From: Halomonas ventosae | GTDB taxonomy: Bacteria; Pseudomonadota; Gammaproteobacteria; Pseudomonadales; Halomonadaceae | Length of the DNA stretch: 64,000 bases | Direction of reading: 5' to 3' | NCBI RefSeq assembly: GCF_004363555.1 | Contig: NZ_SNZJ01000003.1 | Coordinates: 93,921-157,920 of the forward strand | Shown: positions 17,006 through 25,342 of the stretch, piece by piece | How the letters are laid out: each line of letters opens with the position of its first letter | How positions within the stretch are numbered: position 1 is the stretch's first letter | The notes under the pieces: model-generated | Told to the model about the DNA's origin: nothing | Databases searched by the model: none | What the model saw: the letters and a program-made list of their open reading frames with translations, nothing else | Program-made: the position numbers and the translations under genes

Positions 17006-18889
17006 ATGCTGCACCTGTCACGATTGAGCGGCGACGTGCTGCGCACCCTGCGCGAGCACCTGCGCCCGCTGATCGCCTATCACCTCTTCTTCACGCTGCT
17101 GGCCTCGAGCCTGCTGCTGCCGGCCGTGGGCTGGACCCTCTCGGGCCTGCTCGCCCAGTTCGGCCGCCCGGTGATCACCAACAACGAGCTGATCGCCCTG
17201 CTGATGAGCCCCGGCGGCCTGCTCTGGCTGCTGGCCGCCGTTGGCCTGACCTTCCTGGTGCTCTACCTCCAGCAAGCCGGCATGATCCTGGTGGCGGTAC
17301 GCCCCCGGGACCATCATGTCCGCCTCGCCTTCGAGGCCCTGTGGGCCACGCTGCGCCGGCTGCCGGCCCTCAGCGGCCTGGTGGTGCTGCAGGTGGGGGC
17401 CCAGCTGCTGCTGCTGGTCCCGCTGGCCCTGAGCCTGGCCTGGCTCCACGGGTTCTTCCTGGGTGAACTCGACCCCTACTTCGTGCAGAGCGTGCGCCCG
17501 CCCGCTTTCTGGGCCTTCCTCGGCAGCGGCCTGGTGCCGGTGCTGGCGTGGCTCCTGCTCGCCGGCAGCCTCTATGTCCGCTGGCACCTGGCCCTGCCGG
17601 TGCTGACCCTGGAGGAACTCTCGCCGCCGGCGGCCCTGGCGCGCAGCAGGCAGCTGACCCGAGGCCGGGGCCGCCATATCGCGGCGGCGGTGGTGCTGCT
17701 GCTGCTGGGCATCGTCATGCTGCCGCTGCTGGCCACGGCGCTGTTCGACCGGGTCGTCACCCCGCTGCTGTGGTGGCTGCCCGAGCGCAATGCGGTGCTG
17801 GTCCCGGCCATGCTCGCCTACCTCACCGCCTACCTGCTGGTGGCCCTGGCCATCACCTTCGGCGGCATCGCCGCCAACGCCCTACAGGCCACCTGCCTCT
17901 ACCTGCGCCTGGCCCATCGCGAGCCGAAGCCCAAGCCTCCGCCGCCCGGCACCCACCCCGGTCGCCTGGCCTGGACCGTCGAGCTCGCCGTCGTGCTGTT
18001 CGCCATCGGCCAGGCGTGGCTGATCGTCAATCGCTTCGAGATCCGCGACGAGGTCGCCATCATCGCCCACCGCGGCAGCTCGCTGCATGCGCCGGAGAAC
18101 ACCCTGGCCGCGGTGGAGCAGGCGATCCGGGATCGCGCCGATGGCGTCGAGATCGACGTGCGCCTCACCGCCGATGGCGAGGTGGTGCTCTACCATGACG
18201 AGAGCCTCAGGCGGCTGGCCGGGGACGAGCGCCGGGTCGGGGAGCTGCCGCGATCGGAACTCGACGAGGTGGATGTCGGCAGCTGGTTCGGGGACCCCTT
18301 CATCGGCGAGCGGATCCCGGGGCTGGACGAGGTGCTGGCGGCGGTGCGCGGACGCGCCACCCTGATGATCGAACTCAAGCCCGACCCCGGCCGCGAGCTC
18401 GAGCTGGTCGAGGCGGTGATCGACACCCTGGCGAGGGAGAGGGAGCTGCGCGTCGCGTGCCGGCATCGCGCCGCGGATCGGGTGACCGCCCTGGCCTGTG
18501 GCGACCCGGACGTCATGGGCGAGATGCGCGTGGCCGCCATGTCGCCCTGGCTGCTGCGCGAGGTCGGGCTGCGTGCGCCGCGCCTGCGCACCACCCTGCT
18601 CGCCCAGCTGGTGATGTCGGGCACCCTGGAGCGCCGAGGCTTCGATGCCCTGGCCCTGCGCCACAATCGCATCGACGAGGAGGAGGTGCGCCTTGCGGGA
18701 TACTACGGCTACGAGCTGCATGCCTGGACCATCAACGACCGCACCCGGATGTCCCAGCTGATCGACCTCGGCGTGGACGGCATCATCACCGACCGGCCGG
18801 CGATGCTCGCTGCGCTCATCGGCGAGCGCCGCCGCCTGGGCGACGGCGCCCTGCTGCTGGTCAAGCTGCGCAACTGGTTGCGGGGCTAG
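17006..18889 (+). CDS. Glycerophosphodiester phosphodiesterase with integral membrane domain
   Basis: The 627-residue protein has ~8 transmembrane segments in its first ~320 residues (for example LLWLLAAVGLTFLVLYL). A GDPD catalytic domain follows: IIAHRGSSLHAPENTL near residue 350, VEIDVRLTADGEVVLYHDESL for the metal-binding Glu-Asp and His, and LMIELKPDPG. It cleaves glycerophosphodiesters to glycerol-3-phosphate and an alcohol, probably at the membrane. This architecture matches PF10110 plus PF03009 proteins. It may be co-transcribed with rraA, but the 88-bp gap contains inverted repeats. Confidence 0.88.
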   Translation: MLHLSRLSGDVLRTLREHLRPLIAYHLFFTLLASSLLLPAVGWTLSGLLAQFGRPVITNNELIALLMSPGGLLWLLAAVGLTFLVLYLQQAGMILVAVRPRDHHVRLAFEALWATLRRLPALSGLVVLQVGAQLLLLVPLALSLAWLHGFFLGELDPYFVQSVRPPAFWAFLGSGLVPVLAWLLLAGSLYVRWHLALPVLTLEELSPPAALARSRQLTRGRGRHIAAAVVLLLLGIVMLPLLATALFDRVVTPLLWWLPERNAVLVPAMLAYLTAYLLVALAITFGGIAANALQATCLYLRLAHREPKPKPPPPGTHPGRLAWTVELAVVLFAIGQAWLIVNRFEIRDEVAIIAHRGSSLHAPENTLAAVEQAIRDRADGVEIDVRLTADGEVVLYHDESLRRLAGDERRVGELPRSELDEVDVGSWFGDPFIGERIPGLDEVLAAVRGRATLMIELKPDPGRELELVEAVIDTLARERELRVACRHRAADRVTALACGDPDVMGEMRVAAMSPWLLREVGLRAPRLRTTLLAQLVMSGTLERRGFDALALRHNRIDEEEVRLAGYYGYELHAWTINDRTRMSQLIDLGVDGIITDRPAMLAALIGERRRLGDGALLLVKLRNWLRG

Positions 18890-18899
18890 GCACGCGCGC

Positions 18900-20723
18900 T
18901 CAATCCCCCATCACCACCCCTTCGCGGCGCGGGTCGGCGCCACCGAAGAAGCCCTCCTCGGTGCGCTGGATCGCCTGCAGCCCGCTGGTGAGCTCGCGCT
19001 CCTCCACCTCGTGGCCCCGCTCGCGAAGCGCCTCCCGGGTGGCCGGCGGAAAGCGTCCCGCCTCCAGGTAGACCGGCCCGCCCAGGGTGATGGCATGGGG
19101 CAGGTCCAGCGAGCGCTGGGCGTCCAGGCCCCAGTCGAGCATGGCCACCAGCGAGCGGGCGGTGTAGTGGATGATGGCCGCGCCCCCCGGCGAACCGAGG
19201 CTCGCCACCAGGTCGCCGCTGTCCCGGTCGAAGACCAGCGTCGGGCTCATGCTGGAGCGCGGACGCTTGCCGGGCTCCACGCGGTTGGCGATAGGGGTCC
19301 CCTCCTCATCCGCGGGGGTGAAGGAGAAGTCGGTCAGCTCGTTGTTGAGCAGGAAGCCCCCCGGCATGCCGGTCCCCCCATCGGAGAGGATGCGCGCACC
19401 AAAGGCCTGCTCGATGGAGCTGGTCATGGCCAGGGCGTTGCCGTGCTCGTCGACGATACTGATGTGGCTGGTGCCGTATTCCGGCTGCGTCGGCTGCACG
19501 GCCCAGGCGGTGGCCAGGGCACCGGGGTTGCCCGGGCTGGCGCCGCCGCTGCCCATGCTCTGTTCCGCATCGATCAGCTCGGCGCGTTCGGCCAGGTAGT
19601 CGGGGTCGAGCATCAGCGACCAGTCGCCGCCGGGCGCCTCGACGAAGTCCGGGTCGGCGATGTAGCGCCCGCGGTCGGCGAAAGCCAGCCGCGAGGCCTC
19701 GAGGAAGCGGTGCAGCCAGTCGACGCCGGGCAGGTCCTCCTCCAGGGCTGCCTCCAGCGGCGGGAGCTGTTCCAGCATGCCGAGGATCTGCATCACCGTC
19801 AGGTGGCCCGACGAGGGGGGCGGAAAGCCGCACACCCGGTACGTCTGCCACTCGGTGCAGAGCGGCTCGCGCTCCTTCGCCGTGTAGGTGGCCAGGTCCT
19901 CGAGACTCAGACTTCCGGGCAAGGCGGGATGGTTCTGCACCTGCGCCACGATGTCCTCCGCGACGGCCCCGGTGTGCAATGCCGAGCTATCCTGCTCGGC
20001 GATCCGCTCGAGGATCACCGCAAGGGCCGGGTTCTTGAGCGTGTGGCCCTCGGGCAGCGGCTCCCCCTCCTCGGTGAAGTAGAAGGCCGAAGCCCTGGCA
20101 TTGTCACGCAGGCCCTCGGTGTCGGCCAGGCTCCGGTGCAGCCGGGGGCTGACGGGGAACCCCTCGTCGGCCAGGGTGATGGCCGGCTCGAAGAGCTCGG
20201 CCCAGGGCAGGCGACCATGCGCCTTGTGGGCCCTCTCCAGCATGCGCAGGGTACCGGGCACGCCGACCGAGCGACCGCTGGCCACGGCCTTCATGAATGC
20301 CAGGGGCTCGCCCTCCCCGTCCAGGAAAAGCTCCTCCTCCACCGAGGCCGGCGCGGTCTCACGGCCGTCGTAGGCCATGACCTCCTCGCCGTCGTGATAC
20401 ATCAGGAAGGAACCGCCGCCGATGCCGCTGGACTGGGGCTCGACCAGGGTGAGCACCATCTGCACCGCGATGGCGGCGTCGATGGCCGAGCCCCCCGCCT
20501 GGAGGATCTGGTAGCCGGCATCGGTGGCAAGCGGGTTGGCCGCGGCCACGGCGAACGTCTCTGTGGCCCAGCCGGGCTTCTCCTCGCTGCCGGAGGCCGA
20601 CTCCGGGGCGATCTCCGGGCGCTGGTACTGGAAGTCCACCTCGCCGAGGGCCGCCGAGGAGAGCAGCAGCGGCGAGAACAGCAGAATGGACGCCGAGCGA
20701 CGCCAAGCGGTGGGGATGGCCAT
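18900..20723 (-). CDS. ggt: Gamma-glutamyltransferase (periplasmic)
   Basis: Autocatalytic Ntn-hydrolase that cleaves or transfers gamma-glutamyl groups from glutathione. The signal peptide (residues 1-~27, RRSASILLFSPLLLSSAALG) is followed by ATETFAVAAANPLATDAGYQIL, QSSGIGGGSFLMYHDGEEV and DGRETAP. The processing Thr lies in EYGTSHISIVDEHGNALAMT, and SSMSPTLVFD and LGSPGGAAIIHY line the active site. 607 residues. The ATG at 20723 is preferred to 20729 because AAGGAG lies eight bases before it but only two before the other. It converges on the GDPD gene with ten bases between them. Confidence 0.93.
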   Translation of the reverse strand: MAIPTAWRRSASILLFSPLLLSSAALGEVDFQYQRPEIAPESASGSEEKPGWATETFAVAAANPLATDAGYQILQAGGSAIDAAIAVQMVLTLVEPQSSGIGGGSFLMYHDGEEVMAYDGRETAPASVEEELFLDGEGEPLAFMKAVASGRSVGVPGTLRMLERAHKAHGRLPWAELFEPAITLADEGFPVSPRLHRSLADTEGLRDNARASAFYFTEEGEPLPEGHTLKNPALAVILERIAEQDSSALHTGAVAEDIVAQVQNHPALPGSLSLEDLATYTAKEREPLCTEWQTYRVCGFPPPSSGHLTVMQILGMLEQLPPLEAALEEDLPGVDWLHRFLEASRLAFADRGRYIADPDFVEAPGGDWSLMLDPDYLAERAELIDAEQSMGSGGASPGNPGALATAWAVQPTQPEYGTSHISIVDEHGNALAMTSSIEQAFGARILSDGGTGMPGGFLLNNELTDFSFTPADEEGTPIANRVEPGKRPRSSMSPTLVFDRDSGDLVASLGSPGGAAIIHYTARSLVAMLDWGLDAQRSLDLPHAITLGGPVYLEAGRFPPATREALRERGHEVEERELTSGLQAIQRTEEGFFGGADPRREGVVMGD

Positions 20724-20770
20724 GATCATGACTCCTTGTCTCGATTCGGGGTCATGACAGCATAGGTGAG

Positions 20771-21253
20771 TCAGGGCCGGTCGTCGCCACCCGACCGGTG
20801 ACAGCGCCACAGGGCCAGCAGGTTCATGCCGGCGAGGGTCAGCAGGGCGGCGGCGGCCCACCCCAGGGTGGTGACCAGTCCATGGAACTCGCCGGGGGCG
20901 GCCAGCGGCCGGAAGGTCATGCCGTATTCGGCCAGGCGACTGCCCGCGTAGAGCAGCAGGACCAGCAGGCCCAGCGGCAGCGGCGAACGCCGCCGGGCCA
21001 GCCAGCGGGTCAGTCGCCAGGGTGTCGGCGGCACCTTGGCGGGTGCGGCCTTCCGCGCCCTGGTCCGGGGGGCAGCCTTGGGCCTGCCGGGCGCCTTGGT
21101 CCTGCTGGGTGCACGCCGCGGGGGGCGCCGTGACGGTGTGCGGCCCGCGCCCGGCAGGCGCCCCGCCAGCCAGCGCGTGGCACGGACCAGGCCCCAGCCC
21201 AGGGTGAAGCAGACGGAGAGCGCCAGGCCCCCCATCACCAGCAAGTATGCCAT
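20771..21253 (-). CDS. Hypothetical membrane protein with basic Pro/Ala/Lys-rich loop, 160 aa
   Basis: I do not recognise the family. There is an N-terminal membrane helix (AYLLVMGGLALSVCFTLGW), then about 65 residues extremely rich in Arg, Pro, Ala and Lys. Two further helices follow (SPLPLGLLVLLLYAGS and LVTTLGWAAAALLTLAGMNLLAL), with a short charged tail. The basic loop is net strongly positive and would probably face the cytoplasm and could contact nucleic acid or lipid headgroups. It lies 47 bases upstream of ggt on the same strand and may share its transcript. Confidence 0.6.
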   Translation of the reverse strand: MAYLLVMGGLALSVCFTLGWGLVRATRWLAGRLPGAGRTPSRRPPRRAPSRTKAPGRPKAAPRTRARKAAPAKVPPTPWRLTRWLARRRSPLPLGLLVLLLYAGSRLAEYGMTFRPLAAPGEFHGLVTTLGWAAAALLTLAGMNLLALWRCHRSGGDDRP

Positions 21254-21335
21254 CCCGGCAGATCCCCCTTCGGCTCGTTGGAGGCGCTATCTTGCCAAAT
21301 TCTCGCCGCCCCGTGGGCCGGAATCGCACGATGGC

Positions 21336-22118
21336 TCAAGGCACCACGATGACCGGTATCGGCAGGCGGGCCAGCAGGTCGGCATCCTGGTCGGCCAGGC
21401 GGGCGAGCTGGGGGCGATGGAGCAGCAGGGCGCCATTGTCCACGCGGGCCAACTGCTGCTCCAGCTGCCGGGCATCGCTCGCCTGCAGGACCTCCCGGCC
21501 GTCGAACAGGCGGGTCAGCGCCTCGGGAACCGGCGGGAACTCGCCGCCCGCTCCGGGACCGTCCAGGGTCCGCAGCGGGCCGCGGGCCAGCGACAGCCGC
21601 TCGTCCCAGATGATCACCGTGCAGGGCGCCTCGAGGATCAGGGCACGGCTGGTGGAGCCCAGGCGCACGCCCCAGTGGCCCGATAACCCGGCCTTGCCGA
21701 GCACCAGCAGGTCGCCCGGACCGGCCAGCGACAACGCCTCGCTGACCACCCGGCCACGACTGACCCGCAACTGGTGTCGCAGCTCCCGGCCGGCCACCGC
21801 GGCATCCAGGGCCTCGGTCACGCGACGGGCCTGTCGCGCCATGCCGGCCTCGAGGTCGGTCCTCGACAGCCGGCGCACCCGCCCCGAGGCCGCACCGATC
21901 TCGCGGGCAAAGGGAAAACCCGCGCTGCCCAGCAGGTCCTGGTCCTCGACGTAAAGGGCCACCAGTTCGGCATGGCGCGTCACCGCAAGGTCCACCGCGG
22001 CGGCCAGTGCCGCCAGGCTGTGGCGGGACGCATCAAGCAACGCCAGCACCCGCATCACCGGAATCTCGCTCTCTCCCCCCAGCTCCTCCGGGCCTGACCG
22101 GGACACCTCAACGTTCAT
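21336..22118 (-). CDS. Universal stress protein family, overlapping the Lon-like gene
   Basis: About 260 residues. The first ~150 match a UspA fold: VLALLDASRHSLAALAAAVDLA, ELVALYVEDQDL, then GDLLVLGKAGLSG with LGSTSRALILEAPCTVIIW (the GxxG..GS nucleotide loop). The last ~80 residues (LLLHRPQLARLADQDADLLARLPIPVIVV) look like a second, degenerate half. The ATG at 22118 is seven bases from GAGGAG; 22121 is possible. Either start lies inside the end of the Lon-like gene, implying translational coupling. Confidence 0.78.
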   Translation of the reverse strand: MNVEVSRSGPEELGGESEIPVMRVLALLDASRHSLAALAAAVDLAVTRHAELVALYVEDQDLLGSAGFPFAREIGAASGRVRRLSRTDLEAGMARQARRVTEALDAAVAGRELRHQLRVSRGRVVSEALSLAGPGDLLVLGKAGLSGHWGVRLGSTSRALILEAPCTVIIWDERLSLARGPLRTLDGPGAGGEFPPVPEALTRLFDGREVLQASDARQLEQQLARVDNGALLLHRPQLARLADQDADLLARLPIPVIVVP

Positions 22119-24516
22119 CATCCGGCTCCTCGTGTTCATCGTCATCGCCGCCCCCCTCCTCCTGGCGCGCGTGCTTCACCACCTCGCGGAAATGGGTCAG
22201 CCGCTCGGCCACGCGGGCATCCAGGCTGCCCAGGGGGAAGTGCCCCTGGTCGTCGGGGACACCGATGGACAGACCGGTGAGCAACTCGAGTGCCTCGTCC
22301 ACCCGTGACACGGCGAAGACCCGGAAGTGACCCTCCTCGACCGCCTCGCGCACCTCGGCCTTGAGCATCAGATGCTCGACATTGGTCGCCGGCAGGATCA
22401 CCGCCTGCCCCTCGAGGTGGCCACGGGCGGCGCAGACATCGAAGAACCCCTCGATCTTCTCGTTCACACCGCCCACCGCCTGGACCCGCCCATGCTGATC
22501 GATGGAGCCGGTCACGGCGAAGGCCTGATCGAGCGGCACCCGGGCGATGGCCGAGACCAGGGCACATACCTCGGCCACCGAGGCACTGTCGCCCTCGATC
22601 CCGCCGTAGGACTGTTCGAAGGCCAGGCTCGCGGAGAGCGAGAGCGGCTCCTCCCCCGCGTAGCGCGTGGCCAGGTAGCGCGACAGGATCATCACCGCCT
22701 TGGAGTGGATGCGCCCCCCCATGCGCGCCTCGCGCTCGATGTCCACCACCTGCCCATTGCCCGGCCGCGCCGTGGCGGTGATACGCGACGGCTGGCCGAA
22801 GGCGTACTCGCCAAGCTGCAGCACGGAGAGGCCGTTGACCTGGCCGACCACCCGCCCCTCGGTGGCGACCATCATGGTGCCGCGAGTGATCATCTCGTGG
22901 CTGCGCTCGCGGATGCGCCCGGCGCGCCAGAGCTGCTGGCTGACCGCCTTCTCGACATGGCGACGGGCGATCACCGTGGCCGCCTCCTCGCCGGCCCAGT
23001 GGTCGGCCTCCAGCACCAGGTCATGGAGGTCGCGATGACGCGCGGTCAGCTTGCGCTGGTCGTCGGCCAGCCGGCTGGCCCGCTCGATCACGGCGGCCAC
23101 GCCGCTGCGGTCCAGCGGGCGCAGAGCCGCCTCGCGGGCCAGGGTCGCCACCATCCGGGCATAGAAGGCCTCGTGCCGGGGGTCACGGTCGAGCTCGTCC
23201 TCGAGGTCGGCCTGGACCTTGAACAGCTCCAGGAACTCGGGGTCATGCTCGCAGAGCAGGTAGTAGAGCAGGCGCTCGCCCAGCAGCACGATCTTGACGT
23301 CCAGCGGGATCGGCTCCGGCTCGAGGGTCACGGTGCTGATCAGCCCATAGGCCTGCTCCAGCGACTCGGTACGGATCTCACCGGCCTTGAGCACCCGCTT
23401 GAGGGTCTCCCAGGCCCCGGGCTGGGTGAGCACGCCGCGCACGTCCAGCACCAGGTAGCCGCCGTTGGCGCGATGCAGGGCGCCCGCCCGTATCAGCGAG
23501 AAGTCGGTCAGCAGGGTGCCGTTGTGCACATGGTGCTCGATGCGGCCCACCAGGTGCTGGTGGGTGGGCAGGTCCTGGTAGATCAGCGGCGCCCCTTGTG
23601 CCTCGGCGTTGTCCACGATCAGGTTGACCTGGAAGCGGCTGAACACCGCCTCCGCCGGGATGTCGGGCTCGTCGGCGATGAAGGAATCGACATTGAACAG
23701 GATCGCCTCGCGGATGGCGTCGAGGTGGGTCAGGACGCCCTCGTGCTCGGCATAGCGCTCCTTGAGCTCATCCAGCGGGGTGCCGATGGCCGACTCGAGC
23801 ATCTCCGCGTTGAGGGCGTTGGCCTGGTCGCGCAGCTCCTTGGCCAGGCGCGGCATCTGGCGGATCGCCTGGGTCAGCTTGCGCTGCAGGATCTCGACCG
23901 TGGCCTCGATGCGCTCGCGCTCGTCCTTCGGCAGCTTCTCGAAGGCCTCCGGCGCCATCATCTTGTCGCCGTCGGCCGGCGCGAAGGTGAAGCCGTTGGG
24001 GGTGGAGAGCAGCAGGATATCGTGCTCGCGGGCCTCGCGTCGCACGGCCTCCACGGCGTCGCGCTGGCGCTCGCCCATGGCCTGCTTGAGCTCGTGGAGG
24101 CGGTTCTGGTACTCCTCGCTCTCGAACACGGCGGGGATGGCGCTGCGCAACTCCTCGACCAGTGCCTCCAGGTCGGTGCGCAATTGACGCCCCAGGCCGG
24201 GCGGCAACGAGAGGGCCAGCGGCACGGCCGGGTCATCGAAGTTGTAGCGGTAGCACCAGTCCCGCGGGGGCGAGGCGCCCCGGGCCTTCTCGGCGAGGAA
24301 GCTGCCCACCAGGCTGTGGCGATCATGCCCGGGCTGGCCCAGCACGAAGAGGTTGAAACCGTCGCTGCGGATCGCGGTGCCGAAACTCAAGGCATCCCGT
24401 GCGCGTTCATGGCCGATGAGCAGGTCCAGCGACTCCAGTTCGCTGGTGACCTCGAAATCGAAGGCATCGGTCGGACAGGTCCGATACACCTGCGCCACCC
24501 CAAGGGGTTCCACCAT
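22108..24516 (-). CDS. Lon-family ATP-dependent protease, AAA_32/LonC-like
   Basis: 802 residues. The C-terminal S16 protease domain has the catalytic Ser in EGDSASVAEVCALVSAIA and Lys in VGGVNEKIEGFF. The N-terminal ATPase part matches the AAA_32-type proteins (E. coli YcbZ-like) rather than classical Lon. Its P-loop equivalent reads VLGQPGHDRHSLVG and lacks the canonical Lys. GRIEHHVHNGTLLTDFSLIRAGALHRANGG is present, quoted here only in outline: LIRAGALHRANGGYLVLD. The start has AAGGAGA upstream. It precedes the Usp gene with an 11-base overlap. Confidence 0.87.
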   Translation of the reverse strand: MVEPLGVAQVYRTCPTDAFDFEVTSELESLDLLIGHERARDALSFGTAIRSDGFNLFVLGQPGHDRHSLVGSFLAEKARGASPPRDWCYRYNFDDPAVPLALSLPPGLGRQLRTDLEALVEELRSAIPAVFESEEYQNRLHELKQAMGERQRDAVEAVRREAREHDILLLSTPNGFTFAPADGDKMMAPEAFEKLPKDERERIEATVEILQRKLTQAIRQMPRLAKELRDQANALNAEMLESAIGTPLDELKERYAEHEGVLTHLDAIREAILFNVDSFIADEPDIPAEAVFSRFQVNLIVDNAEAQGAPLIYQDLPTHQHLVGRIEHHVHNGTLLTDFSLIRAGALHRANGGYLVLDVRGVLTQPGAWETLKRVLKAGEIRTESLEQAYGLISTVTLEPEPIPLDVKIVLLGERLLYYLLCEHDPEFLELFKVQADLEDELDRDPRHEAFYARMVATLAREAALRPLDRSGVAAVIERASRLADDQRKLTARHRDLHDLVLEADHWAGEEAATVIARRHVEKAVSQQLWRAGRIRERSHEMITRGTMMVATEGRVVGQVNGLSVLQLGEYAFGQPSRITATARPGNGQVVDIEREARMGGRIHSKAVMILSRYLATRYAGEEPLSLSASLAFEQSYGGIEGDSASVAEVCALVSAIARVPLDQAFAVTGSIDQHGRVQAVGGVNEKIEGFFDVCAARGHLEGQAVILPATNVEHLMLKAEVREAVEEGHFRVFAVSRVDEALELLTGLSIGVPDDQGHFPLGSLDARVAERLTHFREVVKHARQEEGGGDDDEHEEPDDER

Positions 24517-24603
24517 GGCAGTTCTCCTTTGCAGACACGGGCAGTATGAGACATGACGAAGGGTCATGCCTGATGAAGATCAAGGAGAGCGGGCACAGGG
24601 AAC

Positions 24604-24625
24604 GGCGGGCACCGGCGTGCCCGCC
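24604..24625 (-). terminator. Hairpin after the CigR-like gene
   Basis: A perfect 9-bp stem GGCGGGCAC / GTGCCCGCC with a CGGC loop lies nine bases beyond the stop at 24634. No strong T-run follows on the minus strand. Confidence 0.55.
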
Positions 24626-24633
24626 CGGGGTGA

Positions 24634-25221
24634 TCAGCGCAGGATGTCGTGGATCACCTCATGGATGATGTCGTTGGTGAGGTCGACCAGCACGGCGTCG
24701 GTCCCCACACGGCGCCATTCATAGCCCTCGTAGTAGGGCAGGTCGCGCCGCACGCGCTCGTCGAAGTTCCTGGCAATGCCGGGGGGCAGGGGCTTGCCGC
24801 GTTCCAGGTTCATGCGGATGCCGGGCGGCAGGCTGTCGCGGTCATCATGGTGAAGATACTCGCGCCGACTGCGGAAGATCTCGCGAACCTCGCGCTCGTC
24901 GATCATCGGCCGCCTTGCCTCGTCGCGATAGCGTTCCCGGTCACGATATTCATCACGCTCCCGGTCGCGATACTCGTCGCGCCCCCGGTCACGGGACTCC
25001 TGGCGGTCGCGATCACCTCGGGCCTGGCCCTGGCCACGGGACTCCTGGGGACCACCCTGCCCCTTCTGGGCACGCTGCGGCTGTCCCTCCTCCTTCCAGG
25101 GCGCCGCCCCCTGGGCATTGCCCTGGCCATTGCCGGGCTGGGCCAGCAGCGGGGAGGCAGCGAGGGACAGGCCGAGGGTACCGGCCACCACCAGAGGAAA
25201 GATAAGGAAACGGGTCTTCAT
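24634..25221 (-). CDS. CigR/RcnB-like secreted protein
   Basis: 195 residues with a Sec signal peptide (MKTRFLIFPLVVAGTLGLSLAASPLLA). A low-complexity Gln/Gly then Arg-Asp-Arg-Glu-rich segment (~30-105) follows, then a compact C-terminal domain with LPPGIRMNLERGKPLPPGIARNF, RRDLPYYEGYEWRRVGTDAVLVD and IIHEVIHDIL. This C-terminal pattern is what I recall for CigR-type antivirulence and RcnB-like periplasmic proteins; function here is unknown. GGAGG five bases before the ATG fixes the start; an upstream GTG would overlap that site. Confidence 0.72.
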   Translation of the reverse strand: MKTRFLIFPLVVAGTLGLSLAASPLLAQPGNGQGNAQGAAPWKEEGQPQRAQKGQGGPQESRGQGQARGDRDRQESRDRGRDEYRDRERDEYRDRERYRDEARRPMIDEREVREIFRSRREYLHHDDRDSLPPGIRMNLERGKPLPPGIARNFDERVRRDLPYYEGYEWRRVGTDAVLVDLTNDIIHEVIHDILR

Positions 25222-25291
25222 GCAGACCTCCACGTCGGGGCATGTACGCTCAGTCTAGCCCGGCATCGTGCAAGGGCCGTGCACAAGGCAA

Positions 25292-25315
25292 GACACCCGG
25301 GCAAGCCCGGGTGTC
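25292..25315 (-). terminator. Terminator hairpin of ppsA
   Basis: A perfect 10-bp stem GACACCCGGG / CCCGGGTGTC with a 4-base loop lies 28 bases past the ppsA stop, followed on the minus strand by TTGCCTTG. Confidence 0.7.
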
Positions 25316-25342
25316 GTCTGTCACTGCTGGCAGGAGCGGGCG

